Origin: JAGOUU01 sp964387745
GTDB taxonomy: Bacteria > Pseudomonadota > Gammaproteobacteria > JAGOUU01
DNA: 30,965 bases
Reading direction: 5' to 3'
Assembly (NCBI GenBank): GCA_964387745.1
Contig: CAYLXL010000024.1
Span: forward strand, 1-30,965
In this document: one piece after another, positions 8,094-16,436 of the stretch
Layout of the letters: the number at the start of each line of letters is the position of its first letter
How positions within the stretch are numbered: position 1 is the first letter of the stretch
The notes under the pieces: generated by a model
What the model was told of the DNA's origin: nothing
Databases searched by the model: none
The model's input: only the letters and a program-made list of their open reading frames with translations
Made by a program: the position numbers and the translations under genes

Positions 8094-8948
8094 ATGGATT
8101 ATTCTGAAAGCCAAAGAAGAAATTCTAGTCAACCGACTCGATTACAGAGAGTCCTGAATAGTACTAGTCAGCAAATATATACAATGGGCAGTGATACCAT
8201 TAATTACATAGAAAACGTCGGTAAGGCTGGAGTAGTCTTATTTATCACCTTGTTTCATCGACCTAATTTTAAAAAAAGTTTTCCATTATTAATAAAGCAA
8301 ATTTATTCAGTAGGTGTTTTGTCTTTACCTATCATATTAGCTGCATCTTTTTTTATAGGTATGGTGTTGGGTTTGCAAGGATATACTATATTAGTTAAAT
8401 ATGGTGCAGATCAAACTGTTGGTCAGTTAATTGCTTTAAGTTTGGTTCGTGAGCTTGGTCCAGTTGTTGGCGCGTTGTTATTTGCTGGTCGAGCAGGTTC
8501 TGCTCTGACGGCTGAAATAGGTCACATGAAAGCGACGGAGCAATTAGCTAGTTTAGAGATGATGGGTATAGATCCTATTCATCGGATTATAACGCCACGT
8601 TTTTGGGCAGGGTTTTATTCATTACCATTATTAACTTTAATATTTAATATGGTTGCTATCTGGGGAGGGTTCTTGGTAGCAGTTGACTGGTTAGGGCTTG
8701 ATAGCGGTACTTTTTGGTCTAACATGAGTGCAGCAGTGGATTTCAAAGAAGATATCTTGAACGGGGTGATTAAATCAGTTGTGTTTGGTTTTGTGGTGAC
8801 GTGGGTATCGTTGTATCAAGGATTAGAGGCGTTACCAACATCTGAAGGTATTAGCATGGCAACCACAAGAACAGTGGTATACAGTTCGTTATTGATTCTT
8901 GCTTTGGATTTTATGTTAACTGCAATTATGTTTGGGGGTTTGGCGTGA
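8094..8948 (+). CDS. mlaE: Phospholipid ABC transporter permease MlaE
   Basis: This 284-residue MlaE/YrbE permease has several membrane segments, including VGVLSLPIILAASFFIGMVLGLQ, LGPVVGALLFAGRAGSALTAEIG (the conserved family signature, with the cytoplasmic helix that contacts MlaF) and the C-terminal SLLILALDFMLTAIMF. It is the membrane core of the MlaFEDB phospholipid transporter. It is about 24 residues longer than E. coli MlaE at a polar, Ser/Gln-rich N terminus. TAGG lies 10 nt before the ATG. Its stop overlaps the mlaD start. Confidence 0.96.
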   Translation: MDYSESQRRNSSQPTRLQRVLNSTSQQIYTMGSDTINYIENVGKAGVVLFITLFHRPNFKKSFPLLIKQIYSVGVLSLPIILAASFFIGMVLGLQGYTILVKYGADQTVGQLIALSLVRELGPVVGALLFAGRAGSALTAEIGHMKATEQLASLEMMGIDPIHRIITPRFWAGFYSLPLLTLIFNMVAIWGGFLVAVDWLGLDSGTFWSNMSAAVDFKEDILNGVIKSVVFGFVVTWVSLYQGLEALPTSEGISMATTRTVVYSSLLILALDFMLTAIMFGGLA

Positions 8949-9520
8949 AGAGGCATCATTCTTTAGATTTTGTTGTTGGATTGTTCGTTCTGGCGGGGAT
9001 TTTAGCTTTTTTGTTATTATCTTTAAAAGTTAGCGGGCTCCAAGATTTTTCGTCAATTGTAGGGAAAGGGGATAGCTTCGTATTAAAAGCCAATTTTGCC
9101 AATATAGGCGGTTTAAAACCAAGATCAAGGGTTACTATTGGCGGTGTTAACGTTGGTCGTATCACTAATATAACATTGGATCAGCAGGCCGATAGTTATG
9201 ATGCTATTGTTGAGATGAGCCTGGACAAGAGCTTAAAAAATAAGATACCTGATGATTCGTCTGCTGGTATTCGCACCGCAGGTTTGATCGGAGATAATTA
9301 TGTTGCTATCTCTCCAGGAGCAAGTGAAACTTACTTAAAACAAGGTGAAACCATCACCGACACAGATTCAGCTTTAGTTTTAGAAGATTTAATAGGTAAA
9401 TTTTTAGTTTCAAAAACTACAGGGGGTGATGATGCTTCTCCTGAATCAGATAAATCTAATAATTCTAAAGATTCTAAAGATTCTAAAGATGTTAAAGAAA
9501 AAAATGAGGATAAATCATGA
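8945..9520 (+). CDS. mlaD: MCE-domain substrate-binding protein MlaD
   Basis: It starts at GTG, overlapping the mlaE stop (GTGA), and has 191 residues. One N-terminal membrane helix (FVVGLFVLAGILAFLLLSL, about 9-27) is followed by a single MCE domain (ANFANIGGLKPRSRVTIGGV and GLIGDNYVAISPG). MlaD forms the hexameric ring on MlaE through which lipid passes. The C terminus is an acidic/basic low-complexity tail with repeated SKD units, from a 9-bp DNA repeat near 9462-9490. It overlaps mlaC by 4 bp. Confidence 0.95.
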   Translation: MKRHHSLDFVVGLFVLAGILAFLLLSLKVSGLQDFSSIVGKGDSFVLKANFANIGGLKPRSRVTIGGVNVGRITNITLDQQADSYDAIVEMSLDKSLKNKIPDDSSAGIRTAGLIGDNYVAISPGASETYLKQGETITDTDSALVLEDLIGKFLVSKTTGGDDASPESDKSNNSKDSKDSKDVKEKNEDKS

Positions 9521-10191
9521 TCAGCAGGTTGATTCAGTGTTTAGTTTTAATTTTACTTTGTAATGTGAGTTCTTTTGCGGCCCCTGATACTGATACTGCT
9601 TCAGCTTCTAACGCCAATAAAGACTGCAATCACCCAGCTGTGGTTGCTATCAAGATCATGATTGATGATATCTTGCAGGATTTAAAAGGCCAGCTCAAAA
9701 AAGACGGTAAGATCGATGGCCCAGATGTCTATAAATTAATTGATAGATTATTAGTACCTAATGCAGATTTAAATACCACCGCTAAATTAGTATTAGTTAA
9801 TAATTGGAAAAAGCTTAATGCCGCTCAGCAAGAAAAATTTATTAAAGAATTTTCTCGACAAATGATTCGTACTTATGGCGTAGCATTTCAGGCTTATGAT
9901 GGAGAGACAGTTGAATTCGATTGCAGGATCAAAAAACTTTCTGGCGGTAATAAAGTTAATGTAACTACAAAAATTAATCATAATAAAGCACCTTCCAATC
10001 AGGTTGAGTTTAAGTTATTGAATCGTAACAATAATTGGTTAATTTATGATTTAACGATTGATGGCATTAGCATTGTTAAATCTTATCGAACTGTATATGC
10101 AGAAAGTTTCCGTAAGAAAACTCCGGACCAATTGTTAAATGATATGCATACTAATAACTGTAAGGACCAAAAATTTAAGTTAATATGCTAA
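9517..10191 (+). CDS. mlaC: Periplasmic phospholipid-binding protein MlaC
   Basis: A protein of 224 residues with a Sec signal peptide (MISRLIQCLVLILLCNVSSFA) and the MlaC/Ttg2D fold (ADLNTTAKLVLVNNWKKLNAAQQEKFIKEF is interior; NRNNNWLIYDLTIDGISIVKSYR is the conserved C-terminal strand-helix). It shuttles phospholipids through the periplasm between outer-membrane MlaA and MlaFEDB. mlaA is not in the window. The mature protein begins with an Asp/Thr/Ala-rich linker. The gene overlaps mlaD by 4 bp and mlaB by 7 bp. Confidence 0.94.
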   Translation: MISRLIQCLVLILLCNVSSFAAPDTDTASASNANKDCNHPAVVAIKIMIDDILQDLKGQLKKDGKIDGPDVYKLIDRLLVPNADLNTTAKLVLVNNWKKLNAAQQEKFIKEFSRQMIRTYGVAFQAYDGETVEFDCRIKKLSGGNKVNVTTKINHNKAPSNQVEFKLLNRNNNWLIYDLTIDGISIVKSYRTVYAESFRKKTPDQLLNDMHTNNCKDQKFKLIC

Positions 10192-10484
10192 TATTCAAAG
10201 TTGAGAATAAAAACCTTGGGATTATAGAGGGGCAGTTTACCCGGCAATATATTAATGATATTATTCTGCCGGGCGAGGTATTTATTGCTAGCGCAGATGC
10301 CCCTTGTTTTAATTTTAAAAACGTTGAGGTCTGTGATAGCGCTGGGGTGGCTTTAATTATTCACTGGTGGCGTGTAGCCTTCAAGAATAATAAGCAAGTT
10401 AGTTTTGATTATTTATCAGATAAAATGCTAAGCATTATGCATGCTAGCAGCATAGAAGTTGAAGATAATAAATTAAAGATTTAA
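10185..10484 (+). CDS. mlaB: STAS-domain protein MlaB
   Basis: A small 99-residue STAS domain. VCDSAGVALIIHWW carries the conserved Asp-Ser-Ala-Gly turn in which E. coli MlaB has Thr52. MlaB binds MlaF on the cytoplasmic side and is needed for ATPase activity and assembly of the transporter. Sequence conservation is weak, as is usual for MlaB. The 7-bp overlap with mlaC and the following ibaG support the call. Confidence 0.88.
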   Translation: MLIFKVENKNLGIIEGQFTRQYINDIILPGEVFIASADAPCFNFKNVEVCDSAGVALIIHWWRVAFKNNKQVSFDYLSDKMLSIMHASSIEVEDNKLKI

Positions 10485-10499
10485 ATTAAGATTTAATCT

Positions 10500-10757
10500 A
10501 TGAAAGCCGATGACATTAAAATATTAATTGAACGTTCAATGCCAACAAAATTGGTTGAAGTTCTATCTGATGATGGAATACATTTTTCCGCATTAGTGAT
10601 TAGTACAGCTTTTGAAGGGTTAAATTTGGTCAAGCGCCAACAATTAGTTTACAAGACATTAGGCGATCTGATTAGCACAGGTAAGGTTCATGCCTTGTCA
10701 TTAAAAACTTACACAACACATGAATGGGCTAAGAAAGAATCAAACCCAAACGAATAG
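10500..10757 (+). CDS. ibaG: BolA-family protein IbaG
   Basis: This 85-residue BolA/IbaG-type protein has the conserved core HFSALVISTAFEGLNLVKRQ and the C-terminal HALSLKTYTTHEW. In E. coli ibaG lies between mlaB and murA, as here. BolA-like proteins bind [2Fe-2S] clusters together with monothiol glutaredoxins, and IbaG has been linked to acid tolerance and envelope integrity. The gene starts 15 bp after mlaB and is followed 43 bp later by murA. Confidence 0.92.
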   Translation: MKADDIKILIERSMPTKLVEVLSDDGIHFSALVISTAFEGLNLVKRQQLVYKTLGDLISTGKVHALSLKTYTTHEWAKKESNPNE

Positions 10758-10800
10758 TTGCAATTAACAATCAACAAGTTATTTTAAAATTACAATTACA

Positions 10801-12063
10801 ATGGATAAATTAATCATAGAAGGTGGTATTCCACTACACGGTCGTGTTGCTATTTCTGGTGCAAAAAACGCAGCGCTACCAATTTTAGCAGGGTGTTTAT
10901 TGTTTGATGAAACGGTTAAAATTTCAAATGTCCCGCATTTAAGAGACATTACCACAATGTTGGATTTGCTCGGTCAGATGGGCGTTGAGGTTACAATTAA
11001 TGATCAAATGTCTGTTGAGATTAATAGCAAGAATTTAACATCTTGTGTTGCTCCATACGAACTAGTAAAAACAATGCGTGCTTCTATTTTAGTCCTAGGG
11101 CCTTTGTTAGCAAAGCATGGTGAAGCAGAAGTTTCTTTACCTGGTGGTTGCGCAATAGGGGCCAGACCCGTCAACTTACATGTCGATGCCTTAAGAGCTT
11201 TAGGCGCAGAAGTTGAAGTTAAAAATGGTTATATTTATGCTAAATCACAAGGTCGTTTAAAAGGCGCTGAATTTACGTTTTCTGATATTAGTGTTACAGG
11301 TACAGAAAATCTTATTATGGCTGCAGTGTTAGCTAAAGGCACAACGGTTATACATAATGCGGCGCGTGAACCAGAAGTAAAAGACTTGATCGACTTTTTA
11401 AATAAACATGGTGCGCAAATTACTGGTGGCGGTACTAATACTGTTGTTATCACTGGTGTTGAAAGTTTACGTGGTGGTAGCTATTCTGTGATACCAGATC
11501 GTATTGAGACTGGCACTTATCTAGTAGCAGGTGCTATAACGCGTGGTTGTGTAACTGTTTATAATACCGATGCAGATTTATTAACCTCAGTGTTAGAAAA
11601 ATTAGCCGAAATTGGTGCGGACTTAGATGTAAGCGCTAATCAAATTACTCTAGATATGAAAGGTCGTCGACCAAAAGCAGTTGATATTACTACCGCTCCT
11701 TATCCAGGATTCCCTACAGATATGCAAGCACAGTTTACGGCTTTAAATTCAATTGCAGCTGGCACGAGTGTTATTACTGAAACTATTTTTGAGAATCGCA
11801 TGGTGCATGCGCAAGAAATGTTGCGTATGGGTGCCAATATTGAAACTCGCGGTAATCAGGCTATTTGTCATGGTGTACCAAAGTTACATGCAGCCCCTGT
11901 AATGTCTTCTGATCTTCGAGCTTCAGCCAGTTTAGTCTTAGCAGCATTAGTTGCAGAGGGTAAAACTTCAATCGAAAGAATTTATCACCTAGATCGTGGC
12001 TACGAGTGTATTGAAGAAAAACTTTCTCAGCTGGGTGCGCGAGTTGCCAGAGTGCATGGTTAA
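10801..12063 (+). CDS. murA: UDP-N-acetylglucosamine 1-carboxyvinyltransferase MurA
   Basis: A full-length (420-residue) MurA with Lys22-Asn23 and the catalytic Cys117 in PGGCAIGARPVNLH (Cys115 in E. coli). It transfers enolpyruvate from PEP to UDP-GlcNAc, the first committed step of peptidoglycan synthesis. Because the Cys is present rather than Asp, fosfomycin sensitivity is expected. It is the last gene of the mla operon, followed at once by a strong hairpin. Confidence 0.98.
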   Translation: MDKLIIEGGIPLHGRVAISGAKNAALPILAGCLLFDETVKISNVPHLRDITTMLDLLGQMGVEVTINDQMSVEINSKNLTSCVAPYELVKTMRASILVLGPLLAKHGEAEVSLPGGCAIGARPVNLHVDALRALGAEVEVKNGYIYAKSQGRLKGAEFTFSDISVTGTENLIMAAVLAKGTTVIHNAAREPEVKDLIDFLNKHGAQITGGGTNTVVITGVESLRGGSYSVIPDRIETGTYLVAGAITRGCVTVYNTDADLLTSVLEKLAEIGADLDVSANQITLDMKGRRPKAVDITTAPYPGFPTDMQAQFTALNSIAAGTSVITETIFENRMVHAQEMLRMGANIETRGNQAICHGVPKLHAAPVMSSDLRASASLVLAALVAEGKTSIERIYHLDRGYECIEEKLSQLGARVARVHG

Positions 12064-12093
12064 ATCATGTCAGTTATATGTTACTGGCATGAT
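12064..12093. terminator. Hairpin between convergent murA and the Ala-repeat gene
   Basis: The arms ATCATGTCAGT (12064-12074) and ACTGGCATGAT (12083-12093) form an 11-bp stem with one G-U pair and an 8-nt loop. It starts on the base after the murA stop and ends 15 bp before the opposite gene's stop. No T-run is present on either side. Confidence 0.55.
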
Positions 12094-12108
12094 CCAACAT
12101 TAAGACAC

Positions 12109-14153
12109 TTACTTTAGCATATAAGAGTCTGGTACAGGCCCATTCCAGTATAGATGGAAATCGTAATCGTCAGACTTTACATCCGTTGCATTAACGAAAG
12201 GTATTTTATATATTTTATAAACATTCTCTTTTCGTTTTTTTAGGCAAAATGATTGAAATCTACCATCTCCAGCTTTACTTACGAATTGTTTGTTCTGGTT
12301 GCTTAAAAAGGTGTTAGGTTTCATTGTGGATTCTAGAGAAACTAAGAAATCGCATTGATTATTTTTTAACTGTTGTTTCTGTTGGTCACTATATCCAAGA
12401 ATTGGTCCAGTAATCTTGGTACATGAAGCTAAGTTTTTTAAACATTCATTGGTAGGCGCGTACCCTAATTCAGCTTTTATTATACCATTCCAAGATTCAT
12501 TTATACTCACAGGCTGCTCTTGTAGCTGCCACCCACCAACTATTTGGATGTCATATTTATCCGCCACCTGAGCATCTTTTACAAGACAGAAAGTTTTATC
12601 GGGTTGATTATTTGTTGTATCACCAAAAGATTTATCTTTAGTTAGTTTATTATATGTAAGAACTTGACCAGTTTCGTTATAGACAGAAACTAAAGCATCA
12701 CACATATACCTTAAGTTTTCTTTTTGGTTAATAGCTATTGGCCAAACAGGAATATTTAAATTTACACATTGATTGAGAATTTTCACGCATGGTGTGATTG
12801 ATGCAACAGCTTTAGCTTGAGCTTCTGCAACAGCTTTAGCTTGAGCTTCTGCAGCAGCTTTGGCTTGTGCTTCTGCAACAGCTTTCGCTTGTGCTTCTGC
12901 AACAGCTTTGGCTTGTGCTTCTGCAACAGCTTTGGCTTGTGCTTCTGCAACAGCTTTGGCTTGAGCTTCTGCAGCAGCTTTGGCTTGAGCTTCTGCAGCG
13001 GCTTTGGCTTGTGCTTCTGCAACAGCTTTCGCTTGTGCTTCTGCAGCAGCTTTGGCTTGTGCTTCTGCAGCAGCTTTAGCTTGAGCTTCTGCAGCAGCTT
13101 TAGCTTGAGCTTCTGCAGCAGCTTTAGCTTGTGCTTCTACAGCGGTTTTAGCTGCTGCTACTCGTGCTGCATCAGCCTTTACTTTATCAGCGGCGGCTTT
13201 GGCTGCTGCTACTCGTGCTGCATCAGCCTTTGCTTTATCAGCGGCGGCTTTAGCTTTTGCATCTGCGTCAGCTTTGGCTTTTGCATCTGCGTCAGCTTTG
13301 GCTTTTGTATCAGCATCAGCCTTTGCTTTATCAGCGGCGGCTTTAGCTTTTGCATCAGCATCAGCTTTAGCTTTTGCATCTGCGGCGGCTTTGGCTTTTG
13401 CATCAGCATCAGCCTTTGCTTTATCAGCGGCGGCTTTAGCTTTTGCATCAGCATCGGCTTTAGCTTTTGCATCTGCGTCAGCTTTGGCTTTTGCATCTGC
13501 GTCAGCTTTAGCTTGCGCTTCTGCGTCAGCTTTAGCTTGCGCTTCAGCAGCAGCTTTGGCTTGTGCTTCAAGCGACTCACTAACTTTATAACTCGCACCA
13601 TTACAAGGCCATCTTCCATTCAATCCAAGCATGTTTGAAGTATCTTTACAACGGAAGGGATTATATTCTTGAGCACCCTGGTTTAAGGGGTTAGATGTTC
13701 TGCCTTCTGACCATTGGTCTTGCCCTTGTTCATTTTTGAATAAACATGTACAGTAGGCAAAAAATCCGAAATTTTTATAGAGAAATGCAGGTGTAAAACA
13801 AGCAGTAATAGCTGTGTTTTCATTGACTACAAATTTACCGTCTCGTTTAGTCTTGCAAAAAGTCGTACAAGCTGAATCAAGAGCAGCTTTGCTACCCTCG
13901 TTCAGGGCTTTGTATTTGCCGACATTACAGTTGCGAGAGCTATCAATACCACCAGGTAAAAAATTAGGGTCGAATTTATCCTCTATTGTACTAGCTGTTG
14001 TATGTGTAAACTGTAATTGCGATGGATCAATAGTTTGTGCATAGATANNNNNNNNNNGTTTATTGAGGCGATTAAGATCATTGATAAAAGAGAGAACAAA
14101 CATACTGATTTACAATAATCTGAAAAATAATGGAATTTTGTTTGAAGGTGCAT
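12109..14153 (-). CDS. Predicted secreted Cys-rich protein with long Ala-rich helical repeat (start hidden by gap)
   Basis: I do not recognise this protein as a whole. In order it has: a signal peptide; a Cys-rich N-terminal domain (motifs SRNCNVGKY, ACTTFCKTK, FAYCTCLF, RWPCNGASY); about 255 residues of Ala-rich 8-residue repeats (EAQAKAAA, DADAKAKA) like TolA domain II, probably one long helix; and two related C-terminal domains with matching Cys. Ten Ns (14048-14057) break the gene. The frame open through the gap starts at ATG 14103 and gives no signal peptide. Another frame from ATG 14153, with TAGG and TATAAT (14201-14196) upstream, reads CLFSLLSMILIASIN into the gap, which joined to IYAQTID makes a good signal peptide. 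I therefore place the start at 14153, assuming the gap size is nominal. Function is unknown; a periplasm-spanning or surface-exposed role is inference. Confidence 0.7.
12803..13570. repeat. 24-bp tandem repeat block coding for the Ala-rich helix
   Basis: About 770 bp of 24-bp units. The half nearer 12803 has about 14 almost identical units (protein EAQAKA[AV]A). The middle has two 51-bp direct copies (near 13151 and 13201; protein VAAAKAAADKVKAD-type). The half nearer 13570 has Asp/Lys units (DADAKAKA). All periods are multiples of three. Copy number may be unreliable in a short-read assembly. Confidence 0.9.
14048..14057. other. Assembly gap (10 Ns)
   Basis: Ten consecutive Ns lie inside the predicted signal-peptide region of the Ala-repeat gene. 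A run of exactly ten is often a nominal scaffold gap, so the reading frame across it should not be trusted. Confidence 0.97.
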
Positions 14154-14195
14154 AGTATACCTAATAATAAATATTTAGTTTTAGATTGTTAGTAA

Positions 14196-14201
14196 ATTAT
14201 A
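14196..14201 (-). promoter_or_regulatory. Possible -10 box of the Ala-repeat gene
   Basis: A perfect TATAAT on the minus strand about 42 nt before the ATG at 14153. No good -35 was found 17 bp upstream. A small inverted repeat, TTACC-CGTTA-GGTAA (14221-14235), lies in the -35 area and could be an operator. Confidence 0.4.
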
Positions 14202-14278
14202 TAGCACACTTTTGGAGTATTTACCCGTTAGGTAAAATTTGATAGATGAGATTTAATTAGAAGTTTAATTACTTGTAG

Positions 14279-14313
14279 GCACCCCTAGGAATAATAAATC
14301 TAGGTAGGGGTGC
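14279..14313 (-). terminator. Hairpin downstream of the DegQ-like gene
   Basis: The arms GCACCCCTA (14279-14287) and TAGGGGTGC (14305-14313) are perfect over 9 bp with a 17-nt loop, lying 33 nt after the protease stop codon. There is no T-run after it on the minus strand. It lies upstream of the next minus-strand gene and probably separates the two transcripts. Confidence 0.45.
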
Positions 14314-14345
14314 TTAATAAGGTTGATAAAACAATGCAGGTAATA

Positions 14346-15737
14346 TTAACTTGTTGATTTTATAGCCATAAAGAAGCTAGTATTATTCCTGGCTACTTGT
14401 AATAACAACGGTTTATTTTTATCAACAATAGCTTTTTCTAAATCTTTGAGATTGCTAGTTTTCTTCTTATTAGCAGAAATAATAATATCATTTGGGCGTA
14501 AGCCTTGTTGCCATGCAGGGCTATCAACAACAACGTCTAATAATTGCAAGCCGTTTATGTTGCCAATATGTGGTATGTTAATATTTTCTACAGAGTCTAT
14601 ATATACTCCCGCTAATGCCGGGTAAGCTTTTTGTGCACGTGTTTTTAATTCTTTAGGATCAACAAGTTTGAGAGTAATATTTTTTCCACGCCCGTCTTGC
14701 ACTACATGCATTTTGATTTCTTTACCTATAGATATAAGACCTATAGTATTTCTTAACTCAGCAGCACTATTAATTTTATGACCATCGACTTCGTCAATAA
14801 TGTCACCAATTTTTAAATCGCTATTAAAAGCAATTGAATCACGCGTAATTGTGTCAATTAAGGCACCTTTTTGGTTTGGATCACCAAATGCGGTAGCGAG
14901 CTCCGGAGTCAATGTTTGTGCTATTACTCCCAATAAGCCTCTGCGTACTTTACCAAATTGTAATAGTTGCTCAATGATAACCGTTGCCATATTGGTGGGG
15001 ATAGCAAAGCCTATACCTATACTACCGCCATCTGGTGCTAAAATAGCTGTATTTATTCCAACTAATTCGCCTTTAAGATTAATTAAAGCACCACCAGAAT
15101 TACCCGGGTTGATAGAAGCATCAGTTTGAATAAAATCTTCATAACTTTCAAGACCGACCATGCGGCCTTTGCCACTGATGATACCTGAAGTAACAGTTTG
15201 ATTAAGATTAAATGGGCTGCCGATAGCTACCACAAAATCACCAATTTCTGCTTTTTCAGAATCAGCAAAACGAAGGGCAGTTATATTATCAATAGATACT
15301 TTGATAAGCGCTAAATCCGAATCGGGATCGCTGCCGATAAGTTTAGCATTTACTTTTCTACCATCATGCAGTGTCACTAAAATTGTTTCGGCATCATCGA
15401 CAACATGGTTATTAGTGACTATTAAGCCATCTTTGTCGTTAATGATCACGCCAGACCCCATGCCAACTAAGCCGTTTTCGATTGGAGCATGTGGAGCTCT
15501 TGGGTTAAAATGCGGATTACTTTCTTGCTCTTTGATTAATTTTGCGTAACGTTGTCTATTGTATATTTTAATATTAACTACCGATGGCATCGCTTTTTTG
15601 AGCATTGGAGACAGGCTATTTTTGGTTTCTTCGTTGACTGGTAAATTGCTTAGATTTGTACCTGCTATAGAAGATAAATGAGTAAAAGATATAAAGATAA
15701 AGCTAATAATTGTAATAATTAAACGAGATGTTTTCAT
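14346..15737 (-). CDS. degQ: Periplasmic serine protease, DegQ/DegP (HtrA) family
   Basis: A 463-residue protein with a signal peptide (hydrophobic 6-19), a trypsin-like domain with His111 (TNNHVVDD), Asp141 (DPDSDLALI) and Ser214 (NPGNSGGA), then two PDZ domains (about 255-350 and 370-460). This is the DegP/DegQ layout, with HtrA quality-control protease and chaperone activity in the periplasm. The length is close to E. coli DegQ (455). It lies just downstream of the ZapG-like gene, as zapG and degQ lie together in E. coli, so I prefer DegQ to DegP. TAGGTATAATT precedes the ATG. Confidence 0.95.
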   Translation of the reverse strand: MKTSRLIITIISFIFISFTHLSSIAGTNLSNLPVNEETKNSLSPMLKKAMPSVVNIKIYNRQRYAKLIKEQESNPHFNPRAPHAPIENGLVGMGSGVIINDKDGLIVTNNHVVDDAETILVTLHDGRKVNAKLIGSDPDSDLALIKVSIDNITALRFADSEKAEIGDFVVAIGSPFNLNQTVTSGIISGKGRMVGLESYEDFIQTDASINPGNSGGALINLKGELVGINTAILAPDGGSIGIGFAIPTNMATVIIEQLLQFGKVRRGLLGVIAQTLTPELATAFGDPNQKGALIDTITRDSIAFNSDLKIGDIIDEVDGHKINSAAELRNTIGLISIGKEIKMHVVQDGRGKNITLKLVDPKELKTRAQKAYPALAGVYIDSVENINIPHIGNINGLQLLDVVVDSPAWQQGLRPNDIIISANKKKTSNLKDLEKAIVDKNKPLLLQVARNNTSFFMAIKSTS

Positions 15738-15790
15738 AATTATACCTATCTTTTATTTTGATTTTATTTGTAAGACTAATTGTTAGACTT

Positions 15791-15820
15791 GATTCTTAAA
15801 TTTGTATTTAATTAAGAATC
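15791..15820 (-). terminator. Hairpin spanning the zapG stop codon
   Basis: GATTCTTAA (15791-15799) and TTAAGAATC (15812-15820) are perfect 9-bp arms around a 12-nt A/T-rich loop. The distal arm includes the zapG stop (15812-15814). It could end or attenuate the transcript before degQ. Confidence 0.4.
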
Positions 15821-16390
15821 AATTACATCAGTTTTTTTATTTACCTGTTGAGTTTGAGTTTGAGCTTGAGCTTCAGCATCAACAGTTTGTGTATCTACTG
15901 GATCGTTATAATAGCCCTCAGTAAAATCAGGAGTATCTAAATCTTTATCATGTTTTTTAGTGTTGACTTTAAGTCCACTAGCATCTCTAGCTTCAAAAAA
16001 AGTTGGATGCCAATTATGATCAATGTTTACAGTATCTAAGTTTTTAGGTGCATAAGATTTAATAACTATTTCTTGCCAATTGTGTGGATCAGTATTGACT
16101 ATATTAGTGCTGCTGATAGTAGCTTCGGAGTGGCATAGTTCTTTTGAGCTGCTTAGTAAGTATTCATGCAGATGTTTGGATTGTCGTAACATTTGATTGA
16201 ACAAATCAGCAGTTTTTTCAAAATGATGATGGACATCTAGCTGATAATTTTTGAGTTTGTTATTAGTCGCCAATAATTCAGCAGAAAGACTTTTTTCTAA
16301 TTGCGAAGGTAAGCCTAGAAAATTTCGTGCATGCCAACCAATAAAACCAGATATACCTGCGGTCAATAAAAAAAATATAAAAGAAGCCAT
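15812..16390 (-). CDS. zapG: ZapG/YhcB-type inner-membrane protein (DUF1043)
   Basis: A 192-residue protein with one N-terminal membrane helix (about 3-22, SFIFFLLTAGISGFIGWHAR) and then a helical region with the family hallmark YQLDVHHHFEKTADLFNQML (about 49-68). ZapG (YhcB) links cell division and envelope synthesis at the inner membrane in E. coli. The C-terminal half is polar and ends in a Gln/Ala/Thr-rich stretch. E. coli YhcB is shorter (132 residues). The downstream neighbour degQ is conserved and supports the call. Confidence 0.85.
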   Translation of the reverse strand: MASFIFFLLTAGISGFIGWHARNFLGLPSQLEKSLSAELLATNNKLKNYQLDVHHHFEKTADLFNQMLRQSKHLHEYLLSSSKELCHSEATISSTNIVNTDPHNWQEIVIKSYAPKNLDTVNIDHNWHPTFFEARDASGLKVNTKKHDKDLDTPDFTEGYYNDPVDTQTVDAEAQAQTQTQQVNKKTDVIDS

Positions 16391-16436
16391 AAACTATCCG
16401 TCTCTCCGTCTATTTGAGCGAATTATTCAGAAAACA

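Noticed and set aside
12803..13570. CRISPR array
   Set aside because: The repeats are contiguous 24-bp coding units with no unique spacers.
12817..13638. Long open frames on the plus strand, and others on the minus strand, across the repeat block
   Set aside because: They arise because a 24-bp repeat without stops in one frame lacks stops in others. Their proteins are Cys/Phe/Ser or Lys/Gln/Leu repeats with no start signals, and the frame with folded Cys-rich flanks is the real one.
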